Assembly: GCF_004745485.1 (NCBI RefSeq)
Contig: NZ_RHFG01000024.1
Coordinates: 1-62,756, forward strand
From: Brevibacterium sp. S22
Lineage (GTDB): Bacteria; Actinomycetota; Actinomycetes; Actinomycetales; Brevibacteriaceae
Length of the DNA stretch: 62,756 nt
Direction of reading: 5' to 3'
A program made the translations under genes and the position numbers. Within the stretch, counting starts at the first letter, position 1; each line of letters starts with the position of its first letter. Of this stretch, positions 1-8,899 are shown piece by piece. The notes beneath the pieces are model-generated. The model did no database searches, had not been told where the DNA came from, and worked only from the letters and a program-made list of their open reading frames with translations.

Positions 1-106
1 CCCCTCGCCCTGCCCGCGGTGCCGCCCTCCCCCTCGTCCCGCGAAGATGTCGCTGTGTGACGAACTTCACGGCCGCCTCGGTGATGGTCGTGCTAACCTG
101 GCCTCA
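1..106. other. Upstream region of the riboflavin operon
   Basis: No convincing coding region is visible. It should hold the promoter for the FMN riboswitch. The hexamer taacct at about 94-99 is a possible -10 element, but no good -35 lies at the right distance, so no promoter is called. Confidence 0.4.
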
Positions 107-231
107 CATGTTCCGGGGACGGTGAAATTCCGTACCGGCGGTCAGAGTCCGCGACCCGCTCGCATTCGTGCAGGCGGTTGATTCGGTGAAATTCCGAAAC
201 CGACAGTCAGAGTCTGGATGGGAGGAGCATG
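107..231 (+). promoter_or_regulatory. FMN riboswitch (RFN element)
   Basis: The conserved RFN blocks are present in order: ccggggacggtgaaattccg, accggcggtcagagtccgcg, then ggtgaaattccgaaaccgac and agtctggatgggagg. Helix P1 can be drawn between catgttcc (107-114) and ggagcatg (224-231) with one G-U pair. The aptamer lies directly upstream of ribD, the standard position for this element. An ATG at 229 falls inside P1 and is not a start codon. FMN binding is expected to switch the operon off through the downstream hairpin at 319-347. Confidence 0.95.
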
Positions 232-318
232 GCGGCCTCGGCCGCTGTGTTTCGGTGCATTCGACCGCACCGTCGCACGCAACCGAGACGCCCTGATGGT
301 TGCACCCGCAATATCCTC

Positions 319-347
319 CCTCCCGGCGAAGGCTCGGGAGGTTTTTT
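319..347 (+). terminator. Riboswitch expression platform: terminator overlapping the ribD ribosome-binding site
   Basis: A perfect 7-bp stem, cctcccg (319-325) with cgggagg (335-341), is followed at once by six T residues (342-347), the form of an intrinsic terminator. The 3' arm gggagg also sits 7 nt before the ribD ATG at 349, so the same hairpin hides the Shine-Dalgarno sequence. The aptamer's gggagg at 220-225 could pair with cctccc at 315-320 or 319-324 as an antiterminator. That alternative pairing is inferred. Confidence 0.8.
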
Positions 348-348
348 C

Positions 349-1455
349 ATGGGCGCACAGCTCAGTGACGCAGCGGAGTTCACCGAACTCGAATCCGCGG
401 CGATGACCGCCGCCCTCAACGCCGCCCGCGAAGGATTTCGCGGAGCGAACCCGCTGGTGGGTGCGGCAATCCTGACCGCCGACGGGCAGATCGTGACCGG
501 TCACCACGGAGGTGCGGGAACACCCCACGCCGAGGTGGACGCCATCACCACTGCCCACGACCTCCACATCGATCTCACCACCTCGACGCTGTTCGTCACG
601 CTCGAACCCTGCGCCCACCACGGCCGAACCGGCCCCTGCACCGAGGCGATCATCGCCGCCGAAATCCCCTCCGTCGTCTTCGCCTCCCCGGACCCGAACC
701 CGCTGGCCGCAGGCGGTGGGGACACCCTCGCCGAGGCGGGACTCACGGTCCGCTCGGGACTGCACGGGCAGGACTCCCGCGCACTCAACGCCCGCTGGGT
801 CCGGTCCACGGCCGAGGCGCGCCCGTTCGTCACGGTGAAGATCGCGCAGAGCCTCGACGGTGTCGTCGCCGCGGCCGACGGCACCAGTCAATGGATCACC
901 TCTGAGCAGTCGCGGACGCATGCCCATGAGATCCGATCCCGGGTGGACGCCATCCTCGTCGGCACCGGTACGGCGCTGGCCGACGACCCGCGCCTCAACG
1001 CCCGGGGCCGTGACGGAATCGCCCTGGACGATCAGCCCCGGCCCGTCGTGATGGGCACCTCCGATCTGCCGGTGACGTCATTCCTCGCCCTCAACCCGAA
1101 CACTCTTCATCTGCGCACCCACGACGTCGGGGACGCTGTGGACCAGCTGCACGCGGCAGGAGTCCGGCACCTTCTCGTCGAAGGTGGGCCAACCGTGCTG
1201 GGCGCGTTCTTGGCCGCCGGAATCGTCGACGAAGTCTTCTGCTATCAGGCCCCGATGCTCATCGGCCCCGGGCGCAGCAGTGTCGAAGGTCTGGACATCC
1301 GCACCCTCGGGGACGCGCTGCGGCTGGTGCCCGACGACGCGGAGACGCCGGCGTTGTCGCAGCTCGGCCCGGACTTCCTGCTGCACTTCGTGACCGAGGA
1401 TCTGGAACCAGACTGCTCCGAAGAGCCCGGCGGGTCCGCGCCGCCGGGGAACTGA
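349..1455 (+). CDS. ribD: Bifunctional deaminase/reductase RibD
   Basis: 368 aa. Catalyses the second and third steps of riboflavin synthesis: deamination of the pyrimidine product of GTP cyclohydrolase II, then NADPH-dependent ribosyl reduction. The N-terminal cytidine-deaminase-type domain shows the zinc site H60-A-E62 and the Cys pair TLEPCAHHGRTGPC (C88, C97). The C-terminal half has the reductase features KIAQSLDG and LLVEGGPTVLGAF. The ATG at 349 is chosen because it follows the Shine-Dalgarno gggagg and the riboswitch terminator, and because the earlier in-frame ATG at 229 lies in the aptamer. First gene of ribD-ribE-ribBA-ribH, controlled by FMN. Confidence 0.95.
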   Translation: MGAQLSDAAEFTELESAAMTAALNAAREGFRGANPLVGAAILTADGQIVTGHHGGAGTPHAEVDAITTAHDLHIDLTTSTLFVTLEPCAHHGRTGPCTEAIIAAEIPSVVFASPDPNPLAAGGGDTLAEAGLTVRSGLHGQDSRALNARWVRSTAEARPFVTVKIAQSLDGVVAAADGTSQWITSEQSRTHAHEIRSRVDAILVGTGTALADDPRLNARGRDGIALDDQPRPVVMGTSDLPVTSFLALNPNTLHLRTHDVGDAVDQLHAAGVRHLLVEGGPTVLGAFLAAGIVDEVFCYQAPMLIGPGRSSVEGLDIRTLGDALRLVPDDAETPALSQLGPDFLLHFVTEDLEPDCSEEPGGSAPPGN

Positions 1456-1519
1456 AACTGCTCCGCTCACCGCAGTCCCCCAGCAACCACCGACCACCGC
1501 CTAAGCACTTTGGAGGCAC

Positions 1520-2248
1520 ATGTTCACCGGAATCATCGAAGGTCTCGGCACCGTCGAGTCCATCGAGCACACGAACGATTCGGCCGCGATCACCATCGAT
1601 GCCGGCCAGCTCGTCGCCGACCTCGACCTCGGCGGCTCGCTGGCCGTGAACGGAGTCTGCCTGACTTCGACGCGGCGGCCGGCCGCACAACGGCCGGGGC
1701 TCTTCACCGCCGAGGTCATGGGCGAGACCCTGCGCCTGACCGGTCTCGGCACCTTGGCCACGGGTGACCGAGTCAACCTGGAGCGCTGCACTCCCGCCTC
1801 TGGGCGCTTCGACGGTCATGTCGTCCAGGGCCATGTCGACGGCCGCGGCGAACTCCTCGACCGCATCGACCGCCCCGACTGGTCGACCCTGCGCATCGGG
1901 ATCCCGAGCGAACTCGCCCCGCTGACCGCGGTCAAAGGCTCGATCGCCCTCAATGGGGTGTCCCTGACCCTGACGGCCGTGTCCGAACCGAGCGATTCCT
2001 CGGCGTGGGTGGAGGTCGGGCTCATTCCGGCCACCCTGACACACACGACCTTCGGCGAATTGCCGGTCGGAGCGGCCGTGAACATCGAGGTCGATGTGCT
2101 CGCGAAGTACACCGCCCGCCTGCTGTCCTTCCGCACCTCCGACCGCAACGTCGCTGCCGCCAGCGACGCGGTCCCCACCGACTCGAGCCCCACCTCGGCG
2201 GGGTCATCCTTTCCGAACAGCACCCAGCAAGGAGTCGATCATGACTGA
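1520..2248 (+). CDS. ribE: Riboflavin synthase alpha subunit
   Basis: 242 aa. Dismutes two 6,7-dimethyl-8-ribityllumazine molecules to riboflavin. The family's duplicated barrel is visible: the first half opens with MFTGIIEGLG and contains VNGVCLT and FTAEVM; the second contains GHVVQGHVDG and LNGVSLTLT. A Shine-Dalgarno ggagg (1512-1516) precedes the ATG. The C-terminal 30 or so residues are Ser/Thr/Ala-rich and include one copy of the dispersed 14-bp motif (near 2190). The stop overlaps the ribBA start by 8 nt, so translation is probably coupled. Confidence 0.95.
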   Translation: MFTGIIEGLGTVESIEHTNDSAAITIDAGQLVADLDLGGSLAVNGVCLTSTRRPAAQRPGLFTAEVMGETLRLTGLGTLATGDRVNLERCTPASGRFDGHVVQGHVDGRGELLDRIDRPDWSTLRIGIPSELAPLTAVKGSIALNGVSLTLTAVSEPSDSSAWVEVGLIPATLTHTTFGELPVGAAVNIEVDVLAKYTARLLSFRTSDRNVAAASDAVPTDSSPTSAGSSFPNSTQQGVDHD

Positions 2249-3629
2249 TCCCATCGCTCACGCCAGCCGCCTCGATCCCATCGACGCAGCCATCTCCGCC
2301 TTCGCCGCGGGCCGGCCCATCCTCGTCGTCGATGACGAGGACCGGGAGAACGAGGGCGACCTCATCATGGCCGCCGAATTCGCCGATGCCGCGACGATGG
2401 GCTTCTTCGTCCGGCACACTTCGGGCGTCATCTGCGCACCCATGACCGCCGACCGCGCCGCCGCCATGCACCTGCCGCCGATGGTCACCGACAACGAAGA
2501 CCCGAAGGGCACCGCGTACACCGTCAGCTGCGACGCAGTGGGAGGGACCACCGGAATCAGCGCCGCCGAACGCGCTCAGACCGGTCGTGTGCTCGCCGCC
2601 GCCGACCCGGACCCGGCGGCGATATCGCGGCCCGGTCACGTGTTCCCGCTCATCGCGAAGGACGGCGGAGTCCGCGAACGCCCCGGCCACACCGAGGCGG
2701 GAGTGGAGTTCGCGCGCTTGGCCGGTGCACAGCCGGTGGCGATGATCGGCGAGGTGGTCTACGACGACGGATCGATGATGCGCTTCGACGCGGTCCGGGA
2801 CTTCGCTGACGCTCAGGGGCTGGTCATGGTCTCGATCGAGCAGCTCATCGAGTACTTGGAAGAGCGGGATGCGGGTGCGTCGTCCGAGACCGTGACTTCG
2901 GCCGCGTCGCCAACCGTGGATGATTCCGCCACCGAGGCGGCCGCGTCGGTGATCGCCGACCGCGCACCGGACGAGGCCGCCTCGTTCGAGGCGACGGTGG
3001 AAGTTGCCCTCCCATCAGAGCACGGCAGCCTGCGCGCCCGCGCGTTCACGATCAACGGGCATGACCACCTCGGCGTATTCGGGGGATCCCCGGATTCCGA
3101 GACCGACGGTCCCGCACCTCTCGTGCGACTGCATTCGGAATGCCTGACCGGGGACGTCTTCGGTTCGCACCGGTGTGACTGCGGTGAGCAGCTCGACCTG
3201 GCGCTCGACCTCATCGCCGAACACGGCGGAGCGGTGCTCTACCTGACCGGGCACGAAGGGCGGGGAATCGGACTGAGCAACAAGCTGCGCGCCTACGCAC
3301 TGCAGGACCAGGGGCGAGACACCGTCGATGCGAACAGAGACCTGGGATTCACCGACGACGCCCGCGACTACCGGGCCGCAGCGACGATTCTGCGCGAGAT
3401 CGGGCTGACACGGATCCGCCTGCTCACGAACAATCCGGCGAAGACCTCCGCCCTCGAGGCGCTGGGCATCACGGTCGAAGCGGTGGTTCCGCTCGAGGTC
3501 GCGGCCCGGCCGGAGAACACGCACTACCTGGCCACGAAGCGCGAACGCATGCACCATGTGCTCTCGCTGCCGGAGGTCACAGGCACGTCCGGCACGGGCG
3601 CGAGCACCGCCGGAGCCGTCGCCAGCTGA
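2241..3629 (+). CDS. ribBA: Bifunctional DHBP synthase / GTP cyclohydrolase II
   Basis: 462 aa. Supplies both precursors of the pathway: dihydroxybutanone phosphate from ribulose 5-phosphate (N-terminal domain) and the pyrimidine from GTP (C-terminal domain). [10 protein letters not shown] at residues 31-40 is the acidic DHBP synthase motif. [20 protein letters not shown] carries the three zinc cysteines of GTP cyclohydrolase II, followed by [17 protein letters not shown] and LLTNNPAK. The domains are joined by an Ala/Ser/Thr/Glu-rich linker of about 45 residues (roughly 208-252), longer than usual. Start ATG 2241 has an aagga Shine-Dalgarno and overlaps ribE by 8 nt. Confidence 0.95.
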   Translation: MTDPIAHASRLDPIDAAISAFAAGRPILVVDDEDRENEGDLIMAAEFADAATMGFFVRHTSGVICAPMTADRAAAMHLPPMVTDNEDPKGTAYTVSCDAVGGTTGISAAERAQTGRVLAAADPDPAAISRPGHVFPLIAKDGGVRERPGHTEAGVEFARLAGAQPVAMIGEVVYDDGSMMRFDAVRDFADAQGLVMVSIEQLIEYLEERDAGASSETVTSAASPTVDDSATEAAASVIADRAPDEAASFEATVEVALPSEHGSLRARAFTINGHDHLGVFGGSPDSETDGPAPLVRLHSECLTGDVFGSHRCDCGEQLDLALDLIAEHGGAVLYLTGHEGRGIGLSNKLRAYALQDQGRDTVDANRDLGFTDDARDYRAAATILREIGLTRIRLLTNNPAKTSALEALGITVEAVVPLEVAARPENTHYLATKRERMHHVLSLPEVTGTSGTGASTAGAVAS

Positions 3630-3754
3630 GATTGCGGCTGCAACGTCGCCCGCTGAACTCACAGCGCTGCCGGCTCGGCCCACGGGGGCGGCAGCACAGC
3701 ATTCCTACCACGTACCATTTCGGCTCTGCGGAGCCCCGAACAAAGGATCTACCC

Positions 3755-4225
3755 ATGGCTCATTCCGGAGCACCAGAACTCGCCGTCGATGCCGCTGACC
3801 TGCGCGTCGCCGTCGTCGCCGCCTCCTGGCACACCCAGATCATGGACGGCCTCGTCGACGGAGCCCAGCGCGCCGCCGCCGAGGCCGGAGCCGACGCCAC
3901 CCTCGTCCGCGTGCCCGGCAGCTTCGAGCTGCCCGTCGCCGCCGCCCGCTTGGCACCGCACTTCGACGCGATCGTCGCTCTCGGCGTCGTCGTCCGCGGC
4001 GGCACCCCGCACTTCGACTACGTCTGCCAAGCGGCCACCGACGGTCTGAGCCGTGTGGCCATCGACTCCGGCAAGCCCGTGGGCTTCGGCGTGCTCACCT
4101 GCGACACCGAACAGCAGGGCATCGACCGGGCCGGACTAGAAGGCTCACAGGAGGACAAGGGGCATGAGGCGATGACCGCCGCCCTCGTCACCGCCCAGGC
4201 CCTGGCGCCTTATGGGCAGAGCTGA
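3755..4225 (+). CDS. ribH: 6,7-dimethyl-8-ribityllumazine synthase
   Basis: 156 aa, the usual length. Condenses the two RibBA-derived branches to lumazine, the substrate of RibE. Recognised from [11 protein letters not shown], the substrate and catalytic-His segment [11 protein letters not shown] (H86), [10 protein letters not shown] and the C-terminal KGHEA. An open frame extends upstream to 3632, but the ATG at 3755 matches the family start and follows aaagga. The 125-nt gap after ribBA contains a small hairpin, ggctc (3722-3726) with gagcc (3731-3735), just before the ribosome-binding site. Last gene of the riboflavin operon. Confidence 0.95.
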   Translation: MAHSGAPELAVDAADLRVAVVAASWHTQIMDGLVDGAQRAAAEAGADATLVRVPGSFELPVAAARLAPHFDAIVALGVVVRGGTPHFDYVCQAATDGLSRVAIDSGKPVGFGVLTCDTEQQGIDRAGLEGSQEDKGHEAMTAALVTAQALAPYGQS

Positions 4226-4255
4226 GCGGGACGAGCGGCTGGCCCCGGGCCGACG

Positions 4256-5971
4256 TCAGAAGAGCTGGCGGAGGTTCGTCCGGGCGAGGTCGATGAGTTC
4301 GTCGCCCTTGCCCGAGAGCACCGTGCGGATGGCGTAGAGGGCGAAGCCCTTGGCCTGCTCGACGGTGATCGACGGCGGCATCGACAGCTCCTGGCGCTCG
4401 GTGACCACGTCGAGCACCGCAGCACCCGGGTAGGCGAGGAACTCACGCACCACCTTCGGCAGGTCCTTGGACTTCTCGACGCGGAACCCCTTGATCCCGA
4501 CCGCCTCGGCGATGGTGGAGAAGTCGGGGTTGTCGAGGTCCGTGCCGAACGTGACGAAGCCTGCCGCCTTCATCTCGAGTTCGACGAAGTTGAGCGAGGA
4601 GTTGTTGTATACGACCGTCTTGACCGGCAGTTTGTTCTGCGTGAGCGTGATGAGCTCACCGAGCAGCATGGCCAGTCCGCCGTCGCCGGCGAGCGCAATG
4701 GTCTGCCGGTCCTCGAACGCCGACTGTACGCCGACGCTCTGGGGCAGGGCGTTGGCCATCGACCCGTGGCTGAAGGATCCGATGAGGCGGCGCTTTCCGT
4801 TCATGCTCAGGTAGCGGGCCGCCCACACCACTGGTGATCCGACGTCGGGGATGAAGACCGCGTCGTCATCGGCCATCTCGTCGATGAGGCGGGTCAGATA
4901 CTGCGGGTGGATCGTCCGCTTCGACGGTGTGGCCAGTTCGTCGAGGTCCTTGCGGGTCTTCTGATAATGCTTGGTCAAGGACTTCAGATGAGTGCTGCTG
5001 CGGTTGGATCTGATCTTCGGCAGCAGCGCCTCGACGGTGTCGGCGACCGTTCCGACGAGCGGAATGTCGACCTTCGTGCGCCTACCGATCTGTGAACCGC
5101 GCACATCGACTTGGATGACGGTGGCATCCTCTGGGTAGAACTGCTGGTAGGGCAGGTCGGTGCCGAGCATGAGGAGGGTGTCGCAGTCCTTGAGCGCCGC
5201 GTAGCCGGAGGAGAATCCGAGCAGACCGGTCATCCCCACGTCATAGGGATTGTCGTATTCGACGAACTCCTTGCCCCGCAGCGAATGGACGATCGGGGCC
5301 TGGAGCTTCTCGGCGATGGCGAGCAGCTCATCATGGGCGCCCGCGGTACCGGCACCGGCGAGGATCGTCGTCTTCTTTCCCTTGTTGAGCGCCTTGGCCG
5401 CGGCTTCGACCTGGGAATCCGCGGGAATCATATGCGACGGGTAGGCCCTGACCTCCTCGGCGGCGGCATCGATGTCTGTCAGTCCGATGTCACCGGGGAT
5501 GACGAGGACGGCGACTCCGCGCTTCTCGATCGCCTCGCGCATGGCGATGCGCAGCAGGCGGGGCATCTGTTCGGCCGAGGACACGTTCTCGACGTAGACG
5601 CTGCAATCGCGGAACAGCTCGGTCGGGTGGGTCTCCTGGAAGTAGTTCGAGCCGATCTCGTCACTGGGAATCTGGGCGGCGATGGCCAGAACGGGAACCC
5701 GCGAGCGCTGCGCGTCGAAGAGCCCGTTGATGAGGTGGAGATTGCCGGGGCCGCAGCTGCCGGCGCAGACCGCGAGCTCACCGGTCAGGGCGGCCTCGCC
5801 GCTGGCTGCGAAGGACGCGGCTTCTTCGTGGCGGACATGCACCCACTCGAGCTGCGGGTTCACGCGGAGCGCATCGGTGAATCCGTTGAGCGAATCTCCC
5901 GGAATGCCGTAGACCCGCTGGACTCCGCTGGCGACAAGGGTATCGACGATGTTTCTGGCGACGGTGGGCAT
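4256..5971 (-). CDS. poxB: Pyruvate:quinone oxidoreductase (PoxB)
   Basis: 571 aa, the PoxB length. A thiamine-diphosphate and FAD enzyme that oxidises pyruvate to acetate and CO2 and passes electrons to membrane quinones. Evidence: N-terminal VYGIPGDSLNGF and the conserved Glu of HVRHEEAASFAA, central FAD region, then the ThDP/Mg motif GDGGLAMLLGEL to VVYNNSSLNFVELEMKAAGF. The MKA-G wording separates PoxB from acetolactate synthase. The C-terminal 25 residues could be the amphipathic membrane-binding helix known in the family. A Shine-Dalgarno ggaagg precedes the ATG. It converges on ribH with 30 bp between them. Confidence 0.92.
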   Translation of the reverse strand: MPTVARNIVDTLVASGVQRVYGIPGDSLNGFTDALRVNPQLEWVHVRHEEAASFAASGEAALTGELAVCAGSCGPGNLHLINGLFDAQRSRVPVLAIAAQIPSDEIGSNYFQETHPTELFRDCSVYVENVSSAEQMPRLLRIAMREAIEKRGVAVLVIPGDIGLTDIDAAAEEVRAYPSHMIPADSQVEAAAKALNKGKKTTILAGAGTAGAHDELLAIAEKLQAPIVHSLRGKEFVEYDNPYDVGMTGLLGFSSGYAALKDCDTLLMLGTDLPYQQFYPEDATVIQVDVRGSQIGRRTKVDIPLVGTVADTVEALLPKIRSNRSSTHLKSLTKHYQKTRKDLDELATPSKRTIHPQYLTRLIDEMADDDAVFIPDVGSPVVWAARYLSMNGKRRLIGSFSHGSMANALPQSVGVQSAFEDRQTIALAGDGGLAMLLGELITLTQNKLPVKTVVYNNSSLNFVELEMKAAGFVTFGTDLDNPDFSTIAEAVGIKGFRVEKSKDLPKVVREFLAYPGAAVLDVVTERQELSMPPSITVEQAKGFALYAIRTVLSGKGDELIDLARTNLRQLF

Positions 5972-6315
5972 TGACTTCCTTCCGTTGAAACATGGGCGCC
6001 GGGGCGCTGACGCGGATCCCGGCAGGGGCTGCCCCGATGCGGGGCCTTGACCGCGCCTTCAGTCTAGCCCCGCACACCTGCACCGAGGCTGTCCGATTCC
6101 TCACCCTCGTCTGCGGGAATAGGTGGGAGCATCCTCACCGAGGTGGTGCGCCGGAACAGCAGCGGAACCGCCGAGGCACGTCTGCAACTGCACTTGATCG
6201 GCCCTGAAGAACATGACAAGCGATTTTCCGTATCTCCGCGACGTGTAAAGAATTCGTCGTCTTCTTTACACGTTCGGCCGATGTGGCAACTGGCTTGTCA
6301 GATCTGAGCGCGCAT
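5972..6315. other. poxB upstream region
   Basis: 344 bp between the MFS stop and the poxB start, without a credible gene. It contains a perfect 12-bp inverted repeat (6241-6273) nested in an outer 8-bp one (6214-6300), described separately. It must contain the poxB promoter, which I cannot place. Confidence 0.5.
6241..6273. repeat. Perfect 12-bp inverted repeat, probable operator or terminator
   Basis: ACGTGTAAAGAA (6241-6252) is mirrored by TTCTTTACACGT (6262-6273) with a 9-nt loop. It is AT-rich in a GC-rich region. It lies 43 bp after the MFS stop and 270 bp before the poxB start. No T-tract follows on either strand, so an operator is as likely as a terminator. An outer repeat, tgacaagc (6214-6221) with gcttgtca (6293-6300), encloses it. 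Confidence 0.6.
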
Positions 6316-7482
6316 TCACGTCCGTGCCGAGAGCAGCGTCGCCAGAGTGAGCAGCCCCGCCATGGCCACCGCCATCATCGGGTACCCGCCGAGCACCCCG
6401 GCCAATGCCGGACCCGCCACCGGAGCCAGTGCCGTGCCCGCGGTGATCGGGGCGACGAAGACACCGTTGATGGCCCCGAAGTTCTTCGTCCCCCACCGGT
6501 CGGAGACTGCGGTGGCCTGCAGCAGCGTCATGCATCCGCGCACTCCACCGGTGACCATGGCGATGCCGATGAGCAGCCAGACCGGTCCCGGGACGAAGGC
6601 GAGCAGCCACAGCCCCACCGCGCCGGCGGCGAAGAGGATGACCGTGCGTGCTCGTGTCGAGGAGTGTCGTTCGAGGCTCGGGTAGCCGAATCGTCCGGCC
6701 ACTTGTCCGAAGCCGACGAGTCCGAGTGCGATGGCGGCCAGACTGTATCCGGCCCCGCGTTCGATGATGAGCGGGATGATGTTGATCGTCACGGCGAAGA
6801 GGGCGAACGTGGCGATCGCGACGGCGACCTGAAGGGTGATGAAGCGCGGGTGACGGGTGACCTGGCGCAGTTCGGCCCGGCTCGGTTTCACCGTGGACGC
6901 GGCCTCCTCGTCGGTCCATATCCGATTGAGGAAGAACAGGTGCATCGGCAGTGCGAGGACCGCGAGCAGCCCGGCGAGGACGCCATAGGTTCCCCGCCAG
7001 CCGAGTGCCTCGATGAGCCAGGCGATGACCGGGGCGAACACGGTCGAGGCGAGTCCGCCGACGAGCGTGATCGTCGTCAGCGGCTTCGTCCGCTCCGACC
7101 CGTACCAGCGGGTGATGACGGCGAAGGCCGGCGGGTAGAGGGTCGCGGCCTGGGCGAAGCCGGCAAGGATCCAGGCGGCGAAGAAGACGAAGAGGTTCGG
7201 TGCGACCGCGACGAGCCCAAGGGCCACGACGCCGATGAGCGTGCCCGTGCCCATGATCAGCCGCGGTCCGTGGTCGTCGAGCATCCGCCCGACCGCCGGC
7301 CCCACCAGCGCAGAGACTATGAGTCCGACCGTCAGCGCGGCCGTGACCGTCGTGTGGCTCCACCCCATGTCCGCCGAGATCGGCGTGACCGCCACCGGCA
7401 GCGAATAGTAGAGCAGACCCCAGCAGACCAGTTCGGCCAGGCACAGTGCAGCCAGTCCCCCGCGCGGCCTATCGGTGATCAT
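6316..7482 (-). CDS. Major facilitator superfamily transporter
   Basis: 388 aa from the chosen start, with about 12 predicted hydrophobic segments and the MFS loop motif GRMLDDHGPRL between segments 2 and 3. The overall look (VTPISADMGWSHTTVTAAL near the N-terminus, YPPAFAVITRWYG) resembles the oxalate/formate and monocarboxylate branch; the substrate is unknown. An open frame extends to 7533, but the ATG at 7482 has gaagga just upstream and reduces overlap with jetD to 14 nt. It follows jetD in the same direction and is probably co-transcribed, without any known role in Wadjet. Confidence 0.8.
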   Translation of the reverse strand: MITDRPRGGLAALCLAELVCWGLLYYSLPVAVTPISADMGWSHTTVTAALTVGLIVSALVGPAVGRMLDDHGPRLIMGTGTLIGVVALGLVAVAPNLFVFFAAWILAGFAQAATLYPPAFAVITRWYGSERTKPLTTITLVGGLASTVFAPVIAWLIEALGWRGTYGVLAGLLAVLALPMHLFFLNRIWTDEEAASTVKPSRAELRQVTRHPRFITLQVAVAIATFALFAVTINIIPLIIERGAGYSLAAIALGLVGFGQVAGRFGYPSLERHSSTRARTVILFAAGAVGLWLLAFVPGPVWLLIGIAMVTGGVRGCMTLLQATAVSDRWGTKNFGAINGVFVAPITAGTALAPVAGPALAGVLGGYPMMAVAMAGLLTLATLLSART

Positions 7483-8899
7483 CAGGTCCTTCGCCGAGGT
7501 GGCCCGACGACCCGGTATCACCGTCGTCATCATCCCGGCGACGTTCTTCCTCGCCGAGGTGGCCCGCCGTCATATCGTCGACCGCGATCTGCAGACGGCT
7601 CAGCGCCGTCTCCCAAGGGATCCGCTCCTGTTCGAGACGGACGTCGCCTTCAGCACGGATGCGGTCGAGAGTGCGCGTTTCGGAGCCGGTGAGATCGGCG
7701 AAGGTACCCGTGCTCGGCTTCGGTTCGGGCACCCACAGGTCTTTGTGCGCGAGCAGCGTCACTTCGTCCATGAGCACGGATTCGACCCTGGGAAGGTGGC
7801 TGCGCAGGCGGTTGAGGATTGCGAAACCGTGTGAGTCGAGATCGCCCCAGTAGATGATGCGGGCGCCGGCGATCCAGCCGAGGCGAGCCACTTGGTCGAC
7901 GGCGTAGCCGGATCCGTGGACGGCCACGGCCGATGGCCAGCTCGGCATGGCGAGCACCGATTCGAGGTTCTCGAAGACGAAGACAAACTTCGGGGACAGC
8001 GGCAGCCCGCCCAGCTGGGAGATCGGTGCGGTGATGTCGGCGAGCCCGTCGGAGGAGACGTTGGTCGGTGCGGGGACGGCCACGGTACCTGAGACCGCGA
8101 TGGCGCTTGGACCTGCGGCAGGGAACAGCGCCGGGTCAAGGATGCGCAGGCGCAGTCGCGGTTCGGCATCGAGGACGCTCACCGCATCGGCGTGCCCGAT
8201 TCCGGCGAGCAGTGCGGTGACGAGGCTGCGGTGGGTTTCGAACCATTTTGAGTCGACTCCGCGAATCGGCAGCTGCCGGGGTCGCAGCGAACCGAGCCGG
8301 TGGCCGCGCAGCCAATCGACGACGGCGATGACGGTATCGAACTCCGCGTCGCTGAGCCCGAGTATCCGCTTGGCCTGTGACCGGACGGCAGCGGCAAGAG
8401 GGTCGCCGGTAGAATCCCCTTCTGGTCCCGCGTCGCCGACCGAAACCTCAACTCTGCCCTCGAACTGGTGCCGGATCGCGGCGGCGCGGTCGCGCAGTCT
8501 CCGCCACTCGCGGGCAGTGTCGCCGCCGACGAAGGCGGCCACCTCGTCGGGTGTAGTCAAGCGCAGTCGGATGGGAACGCGTTGACGGCCGATGCGCGCC
8601 CAGTTGCGCTCTTCCCAATCGATCTCGAGTCCCGGAAACGCACCTGAATCTGCATGAGACTTCGGCTTCGGGGAAACCGCCCCAGTCCCCTCCCCGACAA
8701 TCTTCGACTCAACGGCCCGCCAACTCGCGGCCCAGTCGGCGGCGGCACCCTGATCGGCCAGAACCTGCTTCTCCGTCGGCGCTTTCAGCGCGATCTCGAG
8801 TCGCACCTGACCGACTGACTCCGCCGCCCACGCAGCCATCGACGAGGTCAGGCGACCCCGCACCTTCGCTCGGGCCTCGGCGACGGAGAGCATGGTCAT
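7469..8899 (-). CDS. jetD: Wadjet defence subunit JetD (DUF3322/DUF2220, Toprim nuclease)
   Basis: 476 aa. In Wadjet systems JetD is the Toprim-fold nuclease that cuts plasmid DNA after loop extrusion by JetABC. The N-terminal DUF3322 region is followed by the Toprim part with an acidic residue in FVFVFENLES and the DxD of YWGDLDSHG (D353 and D355). The last 35 residues are low-complexity and contain GHLGE twice, each encoded by a copy of the dispersed 14-bp motif or a relative. The ATG overlaps the jetC stop by 4 nt (ATGA). Fourth gene of the operon. Confidence 0.93.
   Translation of the reverse strand: MTMLSVAEARAKVRGRLTSSMAAWAAESVGQVRLEIALKAPTEKQVLADQGAAADWAASWRAVESKIVGEGTGAVSPKPKSHADSGAFPGLEIDWEERNWARIGRQRVPIRLRLTTPDEVAAFVGGDTAREWRRLRDRAAAIRHQFEGRVEVSVGDAGPEGDSTGDPLAAAVRSQAKRILGLSDAEFDTVIAVVDWLRGHRLGSLRPRQLPIRGVDSKWFETHRSLVTALLAGIGHADAVSVLDAEPRLRLRILDPALFPAAGPSAIAVSGTVAVPAPTNVSSDGLADITAPISQLGGLPLSPKFVFVFENLESVLAMPSWPSAVAVHGSGYAVDQVARLGWIAGARIIYWGDLDSHGFAILNRLRSHLPRVESVLMDEVTLLAHKDLWVPEPKPSTGTFADLTGSETRTLDRIRAEGDVRLEQERIPWETALSRLQIAVDDMTAGHLGEEERRRDDDDGDTGSSGHLGEGPDDHR
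7491..7566. repeat. Two direct copies of the dispersed motif, 60 bp apart
   Basis: tcgccgaggtggcccg occurs identically at 7491-7506 and 7551-7566. Both are in the 3' end of jetD, the first just upstream of the MFS start. They are part of the window-wide motif family. Confidence 0.9.

Noticed and set aside
229..348. Extended ribD start at 229
   Set aside because: It lies inside helix P1 of the riboswitch; the ATG at 349 has the ribosome-binding site and matches the family start.
529..540. Copy of the dispersed motif in ribD
   Set aside because: It is fully explained by the conserved zinc-site residues HAEVDA, so it should not be counted as evidence of DNA-level selection.
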